Assembly: GCA_037137455.1 (NCBI GenBank)
Contig: JBAXKG010000001.1
Span: forward strand, 1-64,000
Origin: CAIVAT01 sp037137455
GTDB taxonomy: Bacteria > Bacteroidota > Bacteroidia > Bacteroidales > FEN-979
DNA: 64,000 bases
Reading direction: 5' to 3'
Shown here: in pieces, positions 27,113-35,193 of the stretch
Numbering within the stretch: position 1 is the stretch's first letter
Layout of the letters: each line of letters starts with the position of its first letter
The notes under the pieces: model-generated
What the model saw: only the letters and a program-made list of their open reading frames with translations
Database searches by the model: none
What the model was told of the DNA's origin: nothing
Made by a program: the position numbers and the translations under genes

Positions 27113-27538
27113 TTATTCAGGGCCCTCATCATCGTCAAGCTCACCTGGTTTCACACTGCGTTGTAACGATCCGATCAAGGCCCCTATCATTTTCGTCATC
27201 TCCATGAGATGGTTTTTAGAATCATCAAAAGCGTTGGCTGATATAAATGTTCTGCTTTTGGCTATGGTTGATAAAACTACACATTCCCTGACTGAACTTT
27301 TTGCCATTTTAAGGTAATAGACAAACTGACTTTTATTTCTTGAGGAGCCTTCTGCTATATTTAATGCAATCCCATTTGCAGAGGTTAAAAACCGTTCGAA
27401 AAACAATTTCATAAAAGGATCGTCTTTAGTATTCTTAGCCATTAAATACACCGAATCAACATATTCAAGAGCCTTGTGGTAGATTCTGAGATCTTCAAAT
27501 CTGAAGAAAGTTGAGGGTCTTTCGTGTTCGTTTTCCAT
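27113..27538 (-). CDS. Four-helix bundle protein (23S rRNA intervening-sequence type)
   Basis: A 141-residue small helical protein. The FEDLRIYHKALEYV start and the core IALNIAEGSSR then FVYYLKMAKSSVREC match the four-helix bundle family (also called S23 or 23S rRNA intervening-sequence proteins), with a usual length of about 120 residues. A charged tail (ELDDDEG) ends it. Function is unknown; related proteins occur in rRNA intervening sequences and scattered as single genes in Bacteroidota. It lies between serA (22-base gap) and DUF1015 on the same strand and is probably cotranscribed. Confidence 0.87.
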   Translation of the reverse strand: MENEHERPSTFFRFEDLRIYHKALEYVDSVYLMAKNTKDDPFMKLFFERFLTSANGIALNIAEGSSRNKSQFVYYLKMAKSSVRECVVLSTIAKSRTFISANAFDDSKNHLMEMTKMIGALIGSLQRSVKPGELDDDEGPE

Positions 27539-27560
27539 GGGTTAGCTCGATTAGTCTGGT

Positions 27561-28484
27561 TTATTTATTTACCTGAAATGTTTTATCTCCATTTTTAATA
27601 AATTTAACAATTTGCTTTGCTGCTGCAATACCAGCGTTCACGTTTGCCTCTTCCGTTTGGGCGCCCATCTTTTTTGGTGTACAGAAAAATTTGCCCTTGA
27701 AGTCAACCTCAATTTCGGCTTTGTTGGTTGGTTCAACATCCGTAAGGTAGGCAAAATCTTTACGTTCCTGAAACATTTTTAGCAGATCTGTCTCGTTGAT
27801 TACCTCTGCACGGGCAGTATTCACTAAACAGGCCGGGGATGGCATCCTGGAAAGAAGGGAATAATTGATGGATAGTTTTGTTTGGCTGTTGGCCGGAATA
27901 TGTAATGAAATATAATGACATGTACTATACAACTCCTCCACAGAGCCCACCCATTTTACCCCATCCTTTTCAATATCCTGCCTTGAGATAAAGGGGTCAA
28001 AAGCAAATACCTCCATGCCAAATCCCCTGGCAATACGGGCAACATTTTTTCCGACAAATCCGTAAGCGTGGATCCCCAGTTTTTTACCCATTAATTCACT
28101 TCCCGATTTGCCATTGAAAAAGCCACGGGCATAATAAACCATCATCCCCAATGCAAGTTCAGCAACTGCATTGGAATTCTGGCCAGGTGTATTCATGGCA
28201 ACAACGCCTTTATCTGTTGCAGCCTGCAGGTCGATGTTATCATAGCCGGCGCCAGCACGAACAATGATCTTCAACTTCTTGCCGGCATCAATTACCCCTT
28301 TGTCGGCCTTATCGCTTCGGATTATCACTGCATCAACATCGGCAACCGCCTTTATGAAATCATCCTGACTTGTATAATTCTCAAGAAGAACCAACTCAAA
28401 GCCGGCTTCTTCAACAACTTTGCGTATTCCCTTTACAGCTATTGCCGCAAATGGTTTATCGGTAGCAACCAAAACTTTTGTCAT
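27561..28484 (-). CDS. serA: D-3-phosphoglycerate dehydrogenase, short Lys-type
   Basis: First enzyme of the phosphorylated serine pathway (3-phosphoglycerate to 3-phosphohydroxypyruvate). At 307 residues it is a short type III enzyme with no C-terminal ASB or ACT regulatory domain. Seen: AGAGYDNID (77-85), nucleotide-binding AYGFVGKNVAR with Ala in place of the first Gly, Arg225 in NTARAE and Glu251. Lys271 in TPKKMGAQTEEA stands where most family members have the catalytic His. This is the III-K subclass known from Entamoeba and Bacteroidota. Directly downstream of serC (51-base gap). Confidence 0.93.
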   Translation of the reverse strand: MTKVLVATDKPFAAIAVKGIRKVVEEAGFELVLLENYTSQDDFIKAVADVDAVIIRSDKADKGVIDAGKKLKIIVRAGAGYDNIDLQAATDKGVVAMNTPGQNSNAVAELALGMMVYYARGFFNGKSGSELMGKKLGIHAYGFVGKNVARIARGFGMEVFAFDPFISRQDIEKDGVKWVGSVEELYSTCHYISLHIPANSQTKLSINYSLLSRMPSPACLVNTARAEVINETDLLKMFQERKDFAYLTDVEPTNKAEIEVDFKGKFFCTPKKMGAQTEEANVNAGIAAAKQIVKFIKNGDKTFQVNK

Positions 28485-28535
28485 ATCTTTTGGGATTATT
28501 AAATTGATCCTGGCTGGATGTCCAGGAAAATTAAA

Positions 28536-29606
28536 CTATGTGTTTGATTTTTCAAATTCATGCATAGCATCAACCAAAGCTTGCACACTTTCGATAGGCA
28601 TTGCATTGTAAATCGAAGCTCTGAAACCACCAACTGACCTGTGGCCTTTAATACCGATCATTCCTTTGGTCTTGGTAAATTCCATGAAGGCATCTTCCTT
28701 ATCTTTATATTGATCCTTCATAACAAAGCAAATATTCATCAGCGACCGGCTGTCGTTGGTTACCGTGCCAACAAACATTTTGCTATTGTCGATAGCATCG
28801 TAAAGAAGGTTTGCTTTTTTAATGTTCATAGCTTCAATAGCTTTTACCCCGCCGAGTCCCTTGATCCAACGAAGAGTCTCAAGACAGGTAAAAATGGCAA
28901 AAACAGGAGGCGTGTTATAAAGCGAAGGTTCTTTCATATGTGTAGCATAGCTTAGCATAGAAGGAATTTTACGCTCAACCTTGTTTAGCATATCTTCTTT
29001 GATAATCACCAATGTAACACCGGCAGGTCCAAGATTTTTTTGAGCGCCACCATAAATCAAAGAGTATTTGGAAATATCAACCGGGCGGCTAAGAATATCT
29101 GATGACATGTCGGCAATCAGAGGTACGGGGCAATCCATATCGTGACGTATTTCAGAACCATAGATGGTATTGTTTGTCGTAATATGAAAATAATCAGCAT
29201 CGCCAGGAATGGTGTAATCATTCGGTATATAACAGAAATTCTTATCTCCCGATGATGCCACTACATTAACTTCACCAAAGAATTTTGCCTCTTTTATAGC
29301 TTTTTGTGCCCAGACACCAGTTTCAAGATAAGCGGCTTTTTTATTCAGGAAGTTATATGGGACCATGCAAAATTGCATGCTGGCTCCGCCTCCCAAAAAA
29401 ATGATCTGGTAACCCGTGGGGATATTGAGAAGTTCCCTGAATAAAGCTACTGTTTCATCGAGAATTGTCTGAAAATCTTTGCTGCGATGCGAAATTTCCA
29501 GAAGGGATAAACCAATACCATTTAGGTCCAGAATAGCTTTTGCGGAGTTTTCCAGGGCAATGCGAGGGAGAATAGAGGGACCGGCGTTGAAATTGTGTTT
29601 TTTCAT
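28536..29606 (-). CDS. serC: Phosphoserine aminotransferase
   Basis: PLP enzyme converting 3-phosphohydroxypyruvate and glutamate to phosphoserine and 2-oxoglutarate; a related activity serves PLP synthesis. The 356-residue length is standard. Seen: HNFNAGPSILP at the N-terminus, SHRSKDF (39-45), FLGGGASMQF (70-79), the PLP lysine Lys190 in GGAQKNLGPAG, and the C-terminal GHRSVGGFRASIYNAM. First gene of the serC-serA-four-helix-DUF1015 run. No exact TAnnTTTG box is seen in its upstream 336-base gap. No serB phosphatase is visible in the window. Confidence 0.96.
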   Translation of the reverse strand: MKKHNFNAGPSILPRIALENSAKAILDLNGIGLSLLEISHRSKDFQTILDETVALFRELLNIPTGYQIIFLGGGASMQFCMVPYNFLNKKAAYLETGVWAQKAIKEAKFFGEVNVVASSGDKNFCYIPNDYTIPGDADYFHITTNNTIYGSEIRHDMDCPVPLIADMSSDILSRPVDISKYSLIYGGAQKNLGPAGVTLVIIKEDMLNKVERKIPSMLSYATHMKEPSLYNTPPVFAIFTCLETLRWIKGLGGVKAIEAMNIKKANLLYDAIDNSKMFVGTVTNDSRSLMNICFVMKDQYKDKEDAFMEFTKTKGMIGIKGHRSVGGFRASIYNAMPIESVQALVDAMHEFEKSNT

Positions 29607-29942
29607 AAAGTGAAGGTTTTAAATTATATCTGAATGATTGAAAATAAACACTACAATATTAATCAAATAAAGTAAACGATTTTTATTAGGAACTCAAAAA
29701 TATTAAAAAAATCGACCAAAATTAATAACCGGCAAATATTTTTTATATTCATGATAATCAGCAAGTAAAATCGGTGAAAGACTATTTTTTATTTCTTTTA
29801 TCGATGACATGAATGAAGTTCCGGCTTCCATAGTTAAATACGAATATAGAATATCCTGTGTAATCATAAAAGATAAATTGTTCAGGATACTTGAATCAGA
29901 TGGGTTTATTTTATTGGATTAACTTTGTCGTAAAATGATGGA
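29607..29942. other. 336-base intergenic region between serC and acyl-CoA reductase genes
   Basis: AT-rich gap between divergent genes. It holds a promoter box for the acyl-CoA reductase near its right end. It also contains two overlapping short reading frames, 42 codons on minus (29703-29831) and 37 codons on plus (29809-29922), neither with convincing support. I see no RNA gene, hairpin terminator or riboswitch in it. Confidence 0.5.
29920..29927 (+). promoter_or_regulatory. Putative -7 box of acyl-CoA reductase gene (TAACTTTG)
   Basis: Exact TAnnTTTG match 15 bases before the ATG at 29943. No TTTG at the expected -33 distance, so activity may be weak or dependent on another factor. Confidence 0.45.
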
Positions 29943-30983
29943 ATGAATTTAGATAACCGGATAAAATCGTTCGAACTTCTCGGCGACCTGCTACGCCGCT
30001 TCCATGAAAATTCATGCGATCGTGAGATCCTTCCGCTTGTCATGGCTGCACGGTTTGCCTATGCGCAAAATCCGTGGTTTACTCCGGAACATATCAGGTT
30101 GGCATTAAACAGCCTGGGTGAATTACTTAAAAGTGAAAATTTATCTGCCTGGCTATCAAAATATCATCAAAAACTAGCGGAGCCAGTTACTCAAAAAACT
30201 ATTGGTGTTGTATTGGCTGGTAATATTCCTGCAGTTGGATTTCATGATTTCCTGTGCGTTTTAATATCCGGAAATAAACTCAAAGCCAAGCTGTCATCAT
30301 CTGATGCTCTGTTGCTACCGGCAATGGCAGAAATTTTAACCGGATATTTTCCTGAATGGAAGGAACAAATATCATTTACAAATGGCATGCTTGAGCATTT
30401 CGATGCAATCATTGCGACGGGAAGTGATAATACTTCAAGGTATTTTGAATATTATTTTGGAAAATATCAGCATATTATCAGAAAAACCAGGAATAGTGTA
30501 GCGGTTATTTCAGGGGAAGAAAACGAGAACGTTATGCAAAACATGGCGAACGACATTATGCAGTACTTTGGCATGGGTTGCCGAAGTATCTCTAAATTAT
30601 ATGTGCCCAAGGGTTATGATTTTTTATTGCTGACAAAGGCACTAGGAAAGTTTGAGTACTATTGCAATCATAACAAATATCGTAATAATTATGATTACAG
30701 TAAATCAATTTTCTTGGTTAATCGGATACCTTTTATCGACACCGGATACCTTCTGTTTAAAGAGGATCCATCAATTAAATCACGGATTGCAGTATTGCAT
30801 TATCAGTACTATTCAAATATAACGAACATTTTAGATGATTTGAACACCAAAATGGATTCGATTCAATGTGTCGTATGCAACAGCTCGTTCCCATTGCCAT
30901 GTGTTATGCCAGGTAAGGCCCAGCAACCTGCTTTATGGGAATATGCCGATAACGTTGATACACTTGACTTTTTACTTTCTTGA
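29943..30983 (+). CDS. LuxC-like acyl-CoA reductase
   Basis: A 346-residue protein of the LuxC/acyl-CoA reductase family in the aldehyde dehydrogenase superfamily. Seen: VVLAGNIPAVGFHDF (about 89-103), a cofactor-binding region; KAKLSSSDALLLP; IATGSDNTSRYF; and the candidate nucleophile Cys213 in FGMGCRSISKLYV. The canonical reaction is NADPH-dependent reduction of fatty acyl thioesters to aldehydes. No luxD, luxE or luciferase genes are near, so this is the stand-alone Bacteroidota version whose physiological role is not established. It is shorter than LuxC itself (about 480 residues). Confidence 0.82.
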   Translation: MNLDNRIKSFELLGDLLRRFHENSCDREILPLVMAARFAYAQNPWFTPEHIRLALNSLGELLKSENLSAWLSKYHQKLAEPVTQKTIGVVLAGNIPAVGFHDFLCVLISGNKLKAKLSSSDALLLPAMAEILTGYFPEWKEQISFTNGMLEHFDAIIATGSDNTSRYFEYYFGKYQHIIRKTRNSVAVISGEENENVMQNMANDIMQYFGMGCRSISKLYVPKGYDFLLLTKALGKFEYYCNHNKYRNNYDYSKSIFLVNRIPFIDTGYLLFKEDPSIKSRIAVLHYQYYSNITNILDDLNTKMDSIQCVVCNSSFPLPCVMPGKAQQPALWEYADNVDTLDFLLS

Positions 30984-31001
30984 TTTTGTTGTGAAAAAAT
31001 C

Positions 31002-31032
31002 TTTGGAATTCAAATTAAAATCATTACTTTTG
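31002..31032 (+). promoter_or_regulatory. rpmE promoter (-33 TTTG, 19 bases, -7 TACTTTTG)
   Basis: TTTG at 31002-31005 and TACTTTTG at 31025-31032 are spaced by exactly 19 bases, a full Bacteroidota consensus promoter 24 bases before the L31 ATG. This is the best promoter in the window, as expected for a ribosomal protein gene. Confidence 0.7.
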
Positions 31033-31056
31033 CACCCTCATTAAAATACCATTGCA

Positions 31057-31326
31057 ATGAAAAAAGATATTCACCCGAAGGATTACCGGCTTGTAGTTTT
31101 TAAAGATATGTCGAATGATTATACCTTCCTTTCCAAATCGACTGTTAAAACTAAAGAAACTATTGTATTTGAAGATGGAATTCAATACCCATTAATCAAA
31201 TTGGAAATTTCTCATACATCACATCCTTTTTATACAGGGAAAATGAAACTGGTTGATACCGCGGGCCGGGTTGATAAATTCAAGAGCCGCTACCAAAAGC
31301 ATATTGATCAGAAAGTAGGAAAATAA
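31057..31326 (+). CDS. rpmE2: 50S ribosomal protein L31 type B
   Basis: An 89-residue ribosomal protein. It begins MKKDIHPKDYRLVVFKD and has SHPFYTG and a C-terminal GRVDKFKSRY, the type B L31 pattern. The Cys residues that bind zinc in type A L31 are absent, so this is the zinc-independent form that is the usual one in Bacteroidota. It has a consensus promoter upstream and a strong intrinsic terminator 23 bases downstream, so it is probably a single-gene transcript. Confidence 0.96.
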   Translation: MKKDIHPKDYRLVVFKDMSNDYTFLSKSTVKTKETIVFEDGIQYPLIKLEISHTSHPFYTGKMKLVDTAGRVDKFKSRYQKHIDQKVGK

Positions 31327-31349
31327 GATTTTAGAATAATATTTTTGTT

Positions 31350-31381
31350 GAGCCTCCGTTTTTCAATGGAGGCTCTTTTTA
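31350..31381 (+). terminator. Rho-independent terminator after rpmE2
   Basis: An eight-base-pair perfect stem GAGCCTCC / GGAGGCTC (31350-31357 and 31368-31375) with a ten-base loop is followed by a run of T. It lies 23 bases after the L31 stop codon and just before the next promoter box. Confidence 0.9.
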
Positions 31382-31386
31382 TTTAT

Positions 31387-31394
31387 TATCTTTG
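31387..31394 (+). promoter_or_regulatory. Putative -7 box of GlmU-like gene (TATCTTTG)
   Basis: Exact TAnnTTTG match 24 bases before the ATG at 31418, immediately after the rpmE2 terminator. No clear -33 TTTG. Confidence 0.5.
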
Positions 31395-31417
31395 TTCTAT
31401 CAAAATCCTGTTGCATC

Positions 31418-32611
31418 ATGAATTACATCCTCTTCGATGAAAGTATAGTTCGAACAAATCTATTACCACTTACTTTTGTACGGCCGGTCGCAGATATCCG
31501 GGTTGGAATTTTAACTATAAGGGAAAAGTGGGAAAAAAGACTAAGAACAACTACTTCAACCCTGACTGACAGTTATCTCTCTGCCAAATTTCCGATTGTA
31601 AAAAAATCAGAAAACGTGCTTATCAACGGATCTGTTTGTCCGAACGATGAAATTGTTGCCGCTATTAAACGCTTGAAACCTAACCAGACTGTAGTTTATA
31701 ACGATACAATAATAGCTTTGCATGTCACCGAGGAAGAACTTGACCGTGTTGGCGATGCCTCTTCAGAAGGTGGTATCGAGGAGATTAAAATTTCAAATGC
31801 TCCTTTGAAGATAAATCATACCTGGGAAATTTTTTCAAAAAATGAGGTTGCAATTGCTGACGATTTTAACTTGCTTACAAAAGGAAGGAAATCTCATAAA
31901 CTGAGTGATACAAACAGGGTCTTAGGTGGAGAAAATATTTTTATTGAAAGAGGTGCAAGGGTCGAATTTGCTGTTCTGAATGCGAGCGCTGGTCCAATTT
32001 ATATTGGTAAAGATACTGAAATAATGGAGGGCGCCCTTATTCGTGGCCCCTTTGCTCTTTGTGATGGTGCGCAAGTTAAAATGGCTGCAAAAATTTATGG
32101 TCCAACCACTGTTGGCCCCTATTGCCGTGTCGGTGGAGAAATTAATAACTCCGTGCTTTTCGGTTATTCAAATAAGGCGCACGATGGATTTCTTGGACAC
32201 TCAGTCATAGCTGAATGGTGCAACCTTGGTGCAGATACAAACACTTCGAACCTGAAAAACACATATGACAATGTTCGTTTGTGGAGTTATAGCAAACAAA
32301 CCTTCGTGAATACTCACTTGCAATTTTGTGGTTTAATTATGGGCGACCATTCCAAATGTGCTATCGATACAATGTTTAATACAGGAACAGTGGTTGGGGT
32401 TAGCGCTAATATTTTTGGTTCCGGGTTTCAACGAAATTTTATTCCTTCATTTACCTGGGGAGGTACAGCCGGCCATACCAACTATAGCATAAAAAAGGCC
32501 CTGGAGGTTGCTGAGATAGTATTTAAACGCCGGCGCCGTAATTTTGATGACATCGAGCATGAACTTCTTACAAGTGTATATAACCTTACCTTGAAAAATA
32601 AATACCTTTAA
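31418..32611 (+). CDS. GlmU-like sugar-nucleotidyl/acetyltransferase (alternative bacteroidal GlmU)
   Basis: A 397-residue protein. The N-terminal half (about 1-180) begins MNYILFDE and has LLPLTFVRPVADIRVG, a degenerate nucleotidyltransferase fold without the usual LAAGxGTRM loop. The C-terminal half (about 185-380) is a left-handed beta-helix of hexapeptide repeats (GARVEF, GPIYIG, GALIRG and so on), as in acetyltransferases. It matches my memory of a Bacteroidota-specific family proposed to replace GlmU (UDP-GlcNAc diphosphorylase / glucosamine-1-phosphate acetyltransferase). That function is inferred, not shown here. Confidence 0.8.
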   Translation: MNYILFDESIVRTNLLPLTFVRPVADIRVGILTIREKWEKRLRTTTSTLTDSYLSAKFPIVKKSENVLINGSVCPNDEIVAAIKRLKPNQTVVYNDTIIALHVTEEELDRVGDASSEGGIEEIKISNAPLKINHTWEIFSKNEVAIADDFNLLTKGRKSHKLSDTNRVLGGENIFIERGARVEFAVLNASAGPIYIGKDTEIMEGALIRGPFALCDGAQVKMAAKIYGPTTVGPYCRVGGEINNSVLFGYSNKAHDGFLGHSVIAEWCNLGADTNTSNLKNTYDNVRLWSYSKQTFVNTHLQFCGLIMGDHSKCAIDTMFNTGTVVGVSANIFGSGFQRNFIPSFTWGGTAGHTNYSIKKALEVAEIVFKRRRRNFDDIEHELLTSVYNLTLKNKYL

Positions 32612-32702
32612 TCTACCAAAAATATTTTCTTGGCACATAAGTTGTCATTACTGGCATCCCCAATATTTTTAAAGGGGGTGACATTTTGACTTTATAAAAA
32701 TT

Positions 32703-35162
32703 ATGGAAAATCTGAATGAGCGTGATGCATTGATGTTTTCTGATTTAATTGATTCGGAAACCGAATTTATTCCTTTACTTTCATCAGAGGATGAAGAAGC
32801 AATGAATACTGAGGAAGTTCCTGAAATACTTCCAATTTTGCCTTTGCGCAATACGACCCTCTTCCCTGGTGTTGTAATTCCGATAACAGTTGGCCGTGAT
32901 AAATCAATAAAACTTATTCGCGAATTCTACAAGGGAAACCGTATTATTGGTGTGGTGGCCCAGAAAGATGCGAATATCGAAGATCCTGAATTTGATGATC
33001 TTAATAAAGTAGGAACAGTTGCCTATATTTTAAAAATTTTGCAGATGCCCGATGGCAGTAATACTGCCATTATCCAGGGGAAACGCCGTTTTGCAATTAG
33101 TGAGTTGATACAATCAGAACCATATATTTTAGCATCTGTTGCTGCATTTGAAGCGCCTGTCAAAATTCCAAATGACAATGGTGAATTCAGCGCTCTGATT
33201 GCATCTCTGAAAGATATGGCAATTCAGATTATCACAAAATCTCCAAACATTCCTTCTGAAGCGGCTTTTGCAATTAAAAATATTGAATCTCCCTCCTTCC
33301 TGGTCCACTTTATTTCATCGAACCTGAATGTTGACCTTACAGAAAAGCAGAAATTGCTGGAAATTTCTGACTTAACTGAGAGCGCCAACAGGGTGCTGAC
33401 TTTGCTGACAAAGGAGCTACAGGTTGCAGATTTAAAACAACAGATCCAGAATAAAGTCAAGACTGATCTGGACAAGCAACAGCGCGATTTTATTTTAAAC
33501 CAGCAATTGAAAACCATCCAGGAGGAACTTGGAGGAAGCCCAAACGGCCAGGAAATTAATGCACTTCGGGAGCAAGCAAAAGACAAGAAGTGGACAAAGG
33601 AGGTTTTCGAGGTTTTTGAAAAGGAGATGAACAAACTTCAGCGCATGCATCCAATGGCAGCTGAATATTCGATTCAAACCAACTACATTGAAACTTTGGT
33701 TCAGCTTCCATGGGGTGAATATACTCCTGATAATCTTGATCTGCATCATGCCCAGCAGGTGCTCGATGAAGATCATTTTGGCCTCGAGAAGGTAAAAGAA
33801 CGTATCATTGAGCATTTGGCGGTGATAAAGTTAAAACGGGATCTTAAATCTCCAATATTATGCCTCGTCGGCCCTCCGGGTGTAGGAAAAACCTCACTTG
33901 GGAAAAGTATTGCGCGGGCCCTCGGCAGAAAATACACGAGGATGTCATTGGGAGGACTGCGGGATGAATCAGAACTTCGTGGACACCGTAAAACTTACAT
34001 AGGTGCAATGCCCGGAAGGATTCTGCAAAGCCTGAAAAAGATTAAATCATCAAACCCGGTATTTGTCCTGGATGAAATCGACAAGGTGATGGGAATGAAC
34101 ATAAATGGCGATCCCCAGGCAGCTTTACTTGAAGTTCTTGATCCGGAGCAGAACAATGCCTTTTATGATAATTACCTTGAAATAGATTATAATCTTTCCA
34201 GGATTATGTTCATCGCAACTGCCAACACCTTAAGTACAATTCATCCGGCATTACGCGACCGTATGGAAATTATCGATATCCCGGGTTATCTAATGGAAGA
34301 AAAAGTCGAAATCGCTTTACGGCACCTCTTACCAAAACAGTTAAATGAACATGGAATAAAGAAAAATCAGCTTTTGTTCGGCAAAGAAATTATTAAGAAA
34401 ATTATTGAAGACTATACAAGGGAATCAGGTGTTCGGGCTCTCGAAAAAAGTCTTGCAAAAATTATTCGTAGCAAAGTAAAATCTATCGTTTCTAACGAAA
34501 AATTTAATAAAAAGCTAGACGATTCTGACCTTAAGAAGATTATGGGGATACCGATTTTTCAGGTAGATAAATACATTTCCAATGATGTTGCGGGGGTTGT
34601 AACAGGACTTGCCTGGACTATGGCCGGAGGGGAAATTCTTTTTGTGGAAGTCAGCCTTAGCAGGGGCAAAGGTGAACTCACATTGACAGGGAATTTAGGT
34701 GATGTCATGAAAGAGTCAGCATCAATTGCACTGGCCTATCTTAAAGCACATTCAGAAGAATTTGGTATTGATCCTGGCGCTTTCCAGAGATGGAATGTAC
34801 ATGTACATGTTCCGGAAGGAGCTACGCCAAAAGATGGTCCATCGGCCGGAATTACTATGTTTACAGCGCTTGCATCGGCTTTTACCCAATTTAAAGTACG
34901 GGAACGTTTAGCCATGACGGGTGAAATAACATTACGTGGTAAGGTTTTACCTGTGGGTGGGATCAAGGAAAAAATGTTAGCGGCCCGACGGGCAAATCTG
35001 AAGGATATAATATTATCGAAGGAAAATCAGAAAGACATAGAAGAAATTAAGACCGATTATGTTAAGGGTTTGAGGTTTCATTATATCGATGAAATGAAGG
35101 AAATAAAGAACCTTGCACTACTTAAAGAACGCGTTAAAAATCCATTAAACCTGAACTATTGA
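32703..35162 (+). CDS. lon: ATP-dependent protease Lon
   Basis: An 819-residue LonA-type AAA+ serine protease that degrades damaged and regulatory proteins in the cytosol. An N-terminal substrate-binding domain (about 40-240, LPILPLRNTTLFPGV) is followed by a coiled linker, Walker A GPPGVGKTS, FVLDEIDK, and the protease domain with Ser714 in KDGPSAG and Lys757 in GGIKEK, the Ser-Lys dyad. The first 40 residues are an acidic extension. The gene follows the GlmU-like gene by 91 bases and is convergent with the M1 peptidase gene. No heat-shock-type promoter can be recognised. Confidence 0.97.
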   Translation: MENLNERDALMFSDLIDSETEFIPLLSSEDEEAMNTEEVPEILPILPLRNTTLFPGVVIPITVGRDKSIKLIREFYKGNRIIGVVAQKDANIEDPEFDDLNKVGTVAYILKILQMPDGSNTAIIQGKRRFAISELIQSEPYILASVAAFEAPVKIPNDNGEFSALIASLKDMAIQIITKSPNIPSEAAFAIKNIESPSFLVHFISSNLNVDLTEKQKLLEISDLTESANRVLTLLTKELQVADLKQQIQNKVKTDLDKQQRDFILNQQLKTIQEELGGSPNGQEINALREQAKDKKWTKEVFEVFEKEMNKLQRMHPMAAEYSIQTNYIETLVQLPWGEYTPDNLDLHHAQQVLDEDHFGLEKVKERIIEHLAVIKLKRDLKSPILCLVGPPGVGKTSLGKSIARALGRKYTRMSLGGLRDESELRGHRKTYIGAMPGRILQSLKKIKSSNPVFVLDEIDKVMGMNINGDPQAALLEVLDPEQNNAFYDNYLEIDYNLSRIMFIATANTLSTIHPALRDRMEIIDIPGYLMEEKVEIALRHLLPKQLNEHGIKKNQLLFGKEIIKKIIEDYTRESGVRALEKSLAKIIRSKVKSIVSNEKFNKKLDDSDLKKIMGIPIFQVDKYISNDVAGVVTGLAWTMAGGEILFVEVSLSRGKGELTLTGNLGDVMKESASIALAYLKAHSEEFGIDPGAFQRWNVHVHVPEGATPKDGPSAGITMFTALASAFTQFKVRERLAMTGEITLRGKVLPVGGIKEKMLAARRANLKDIILSKENQKDIEEIKTDYVKGLRFHYIDEMKEIKNLALLKERVKNPLNLNY

Positions 35163-35193
35163 AAGCTGGGTTATCTGGCCGTTTAATTCGTAT

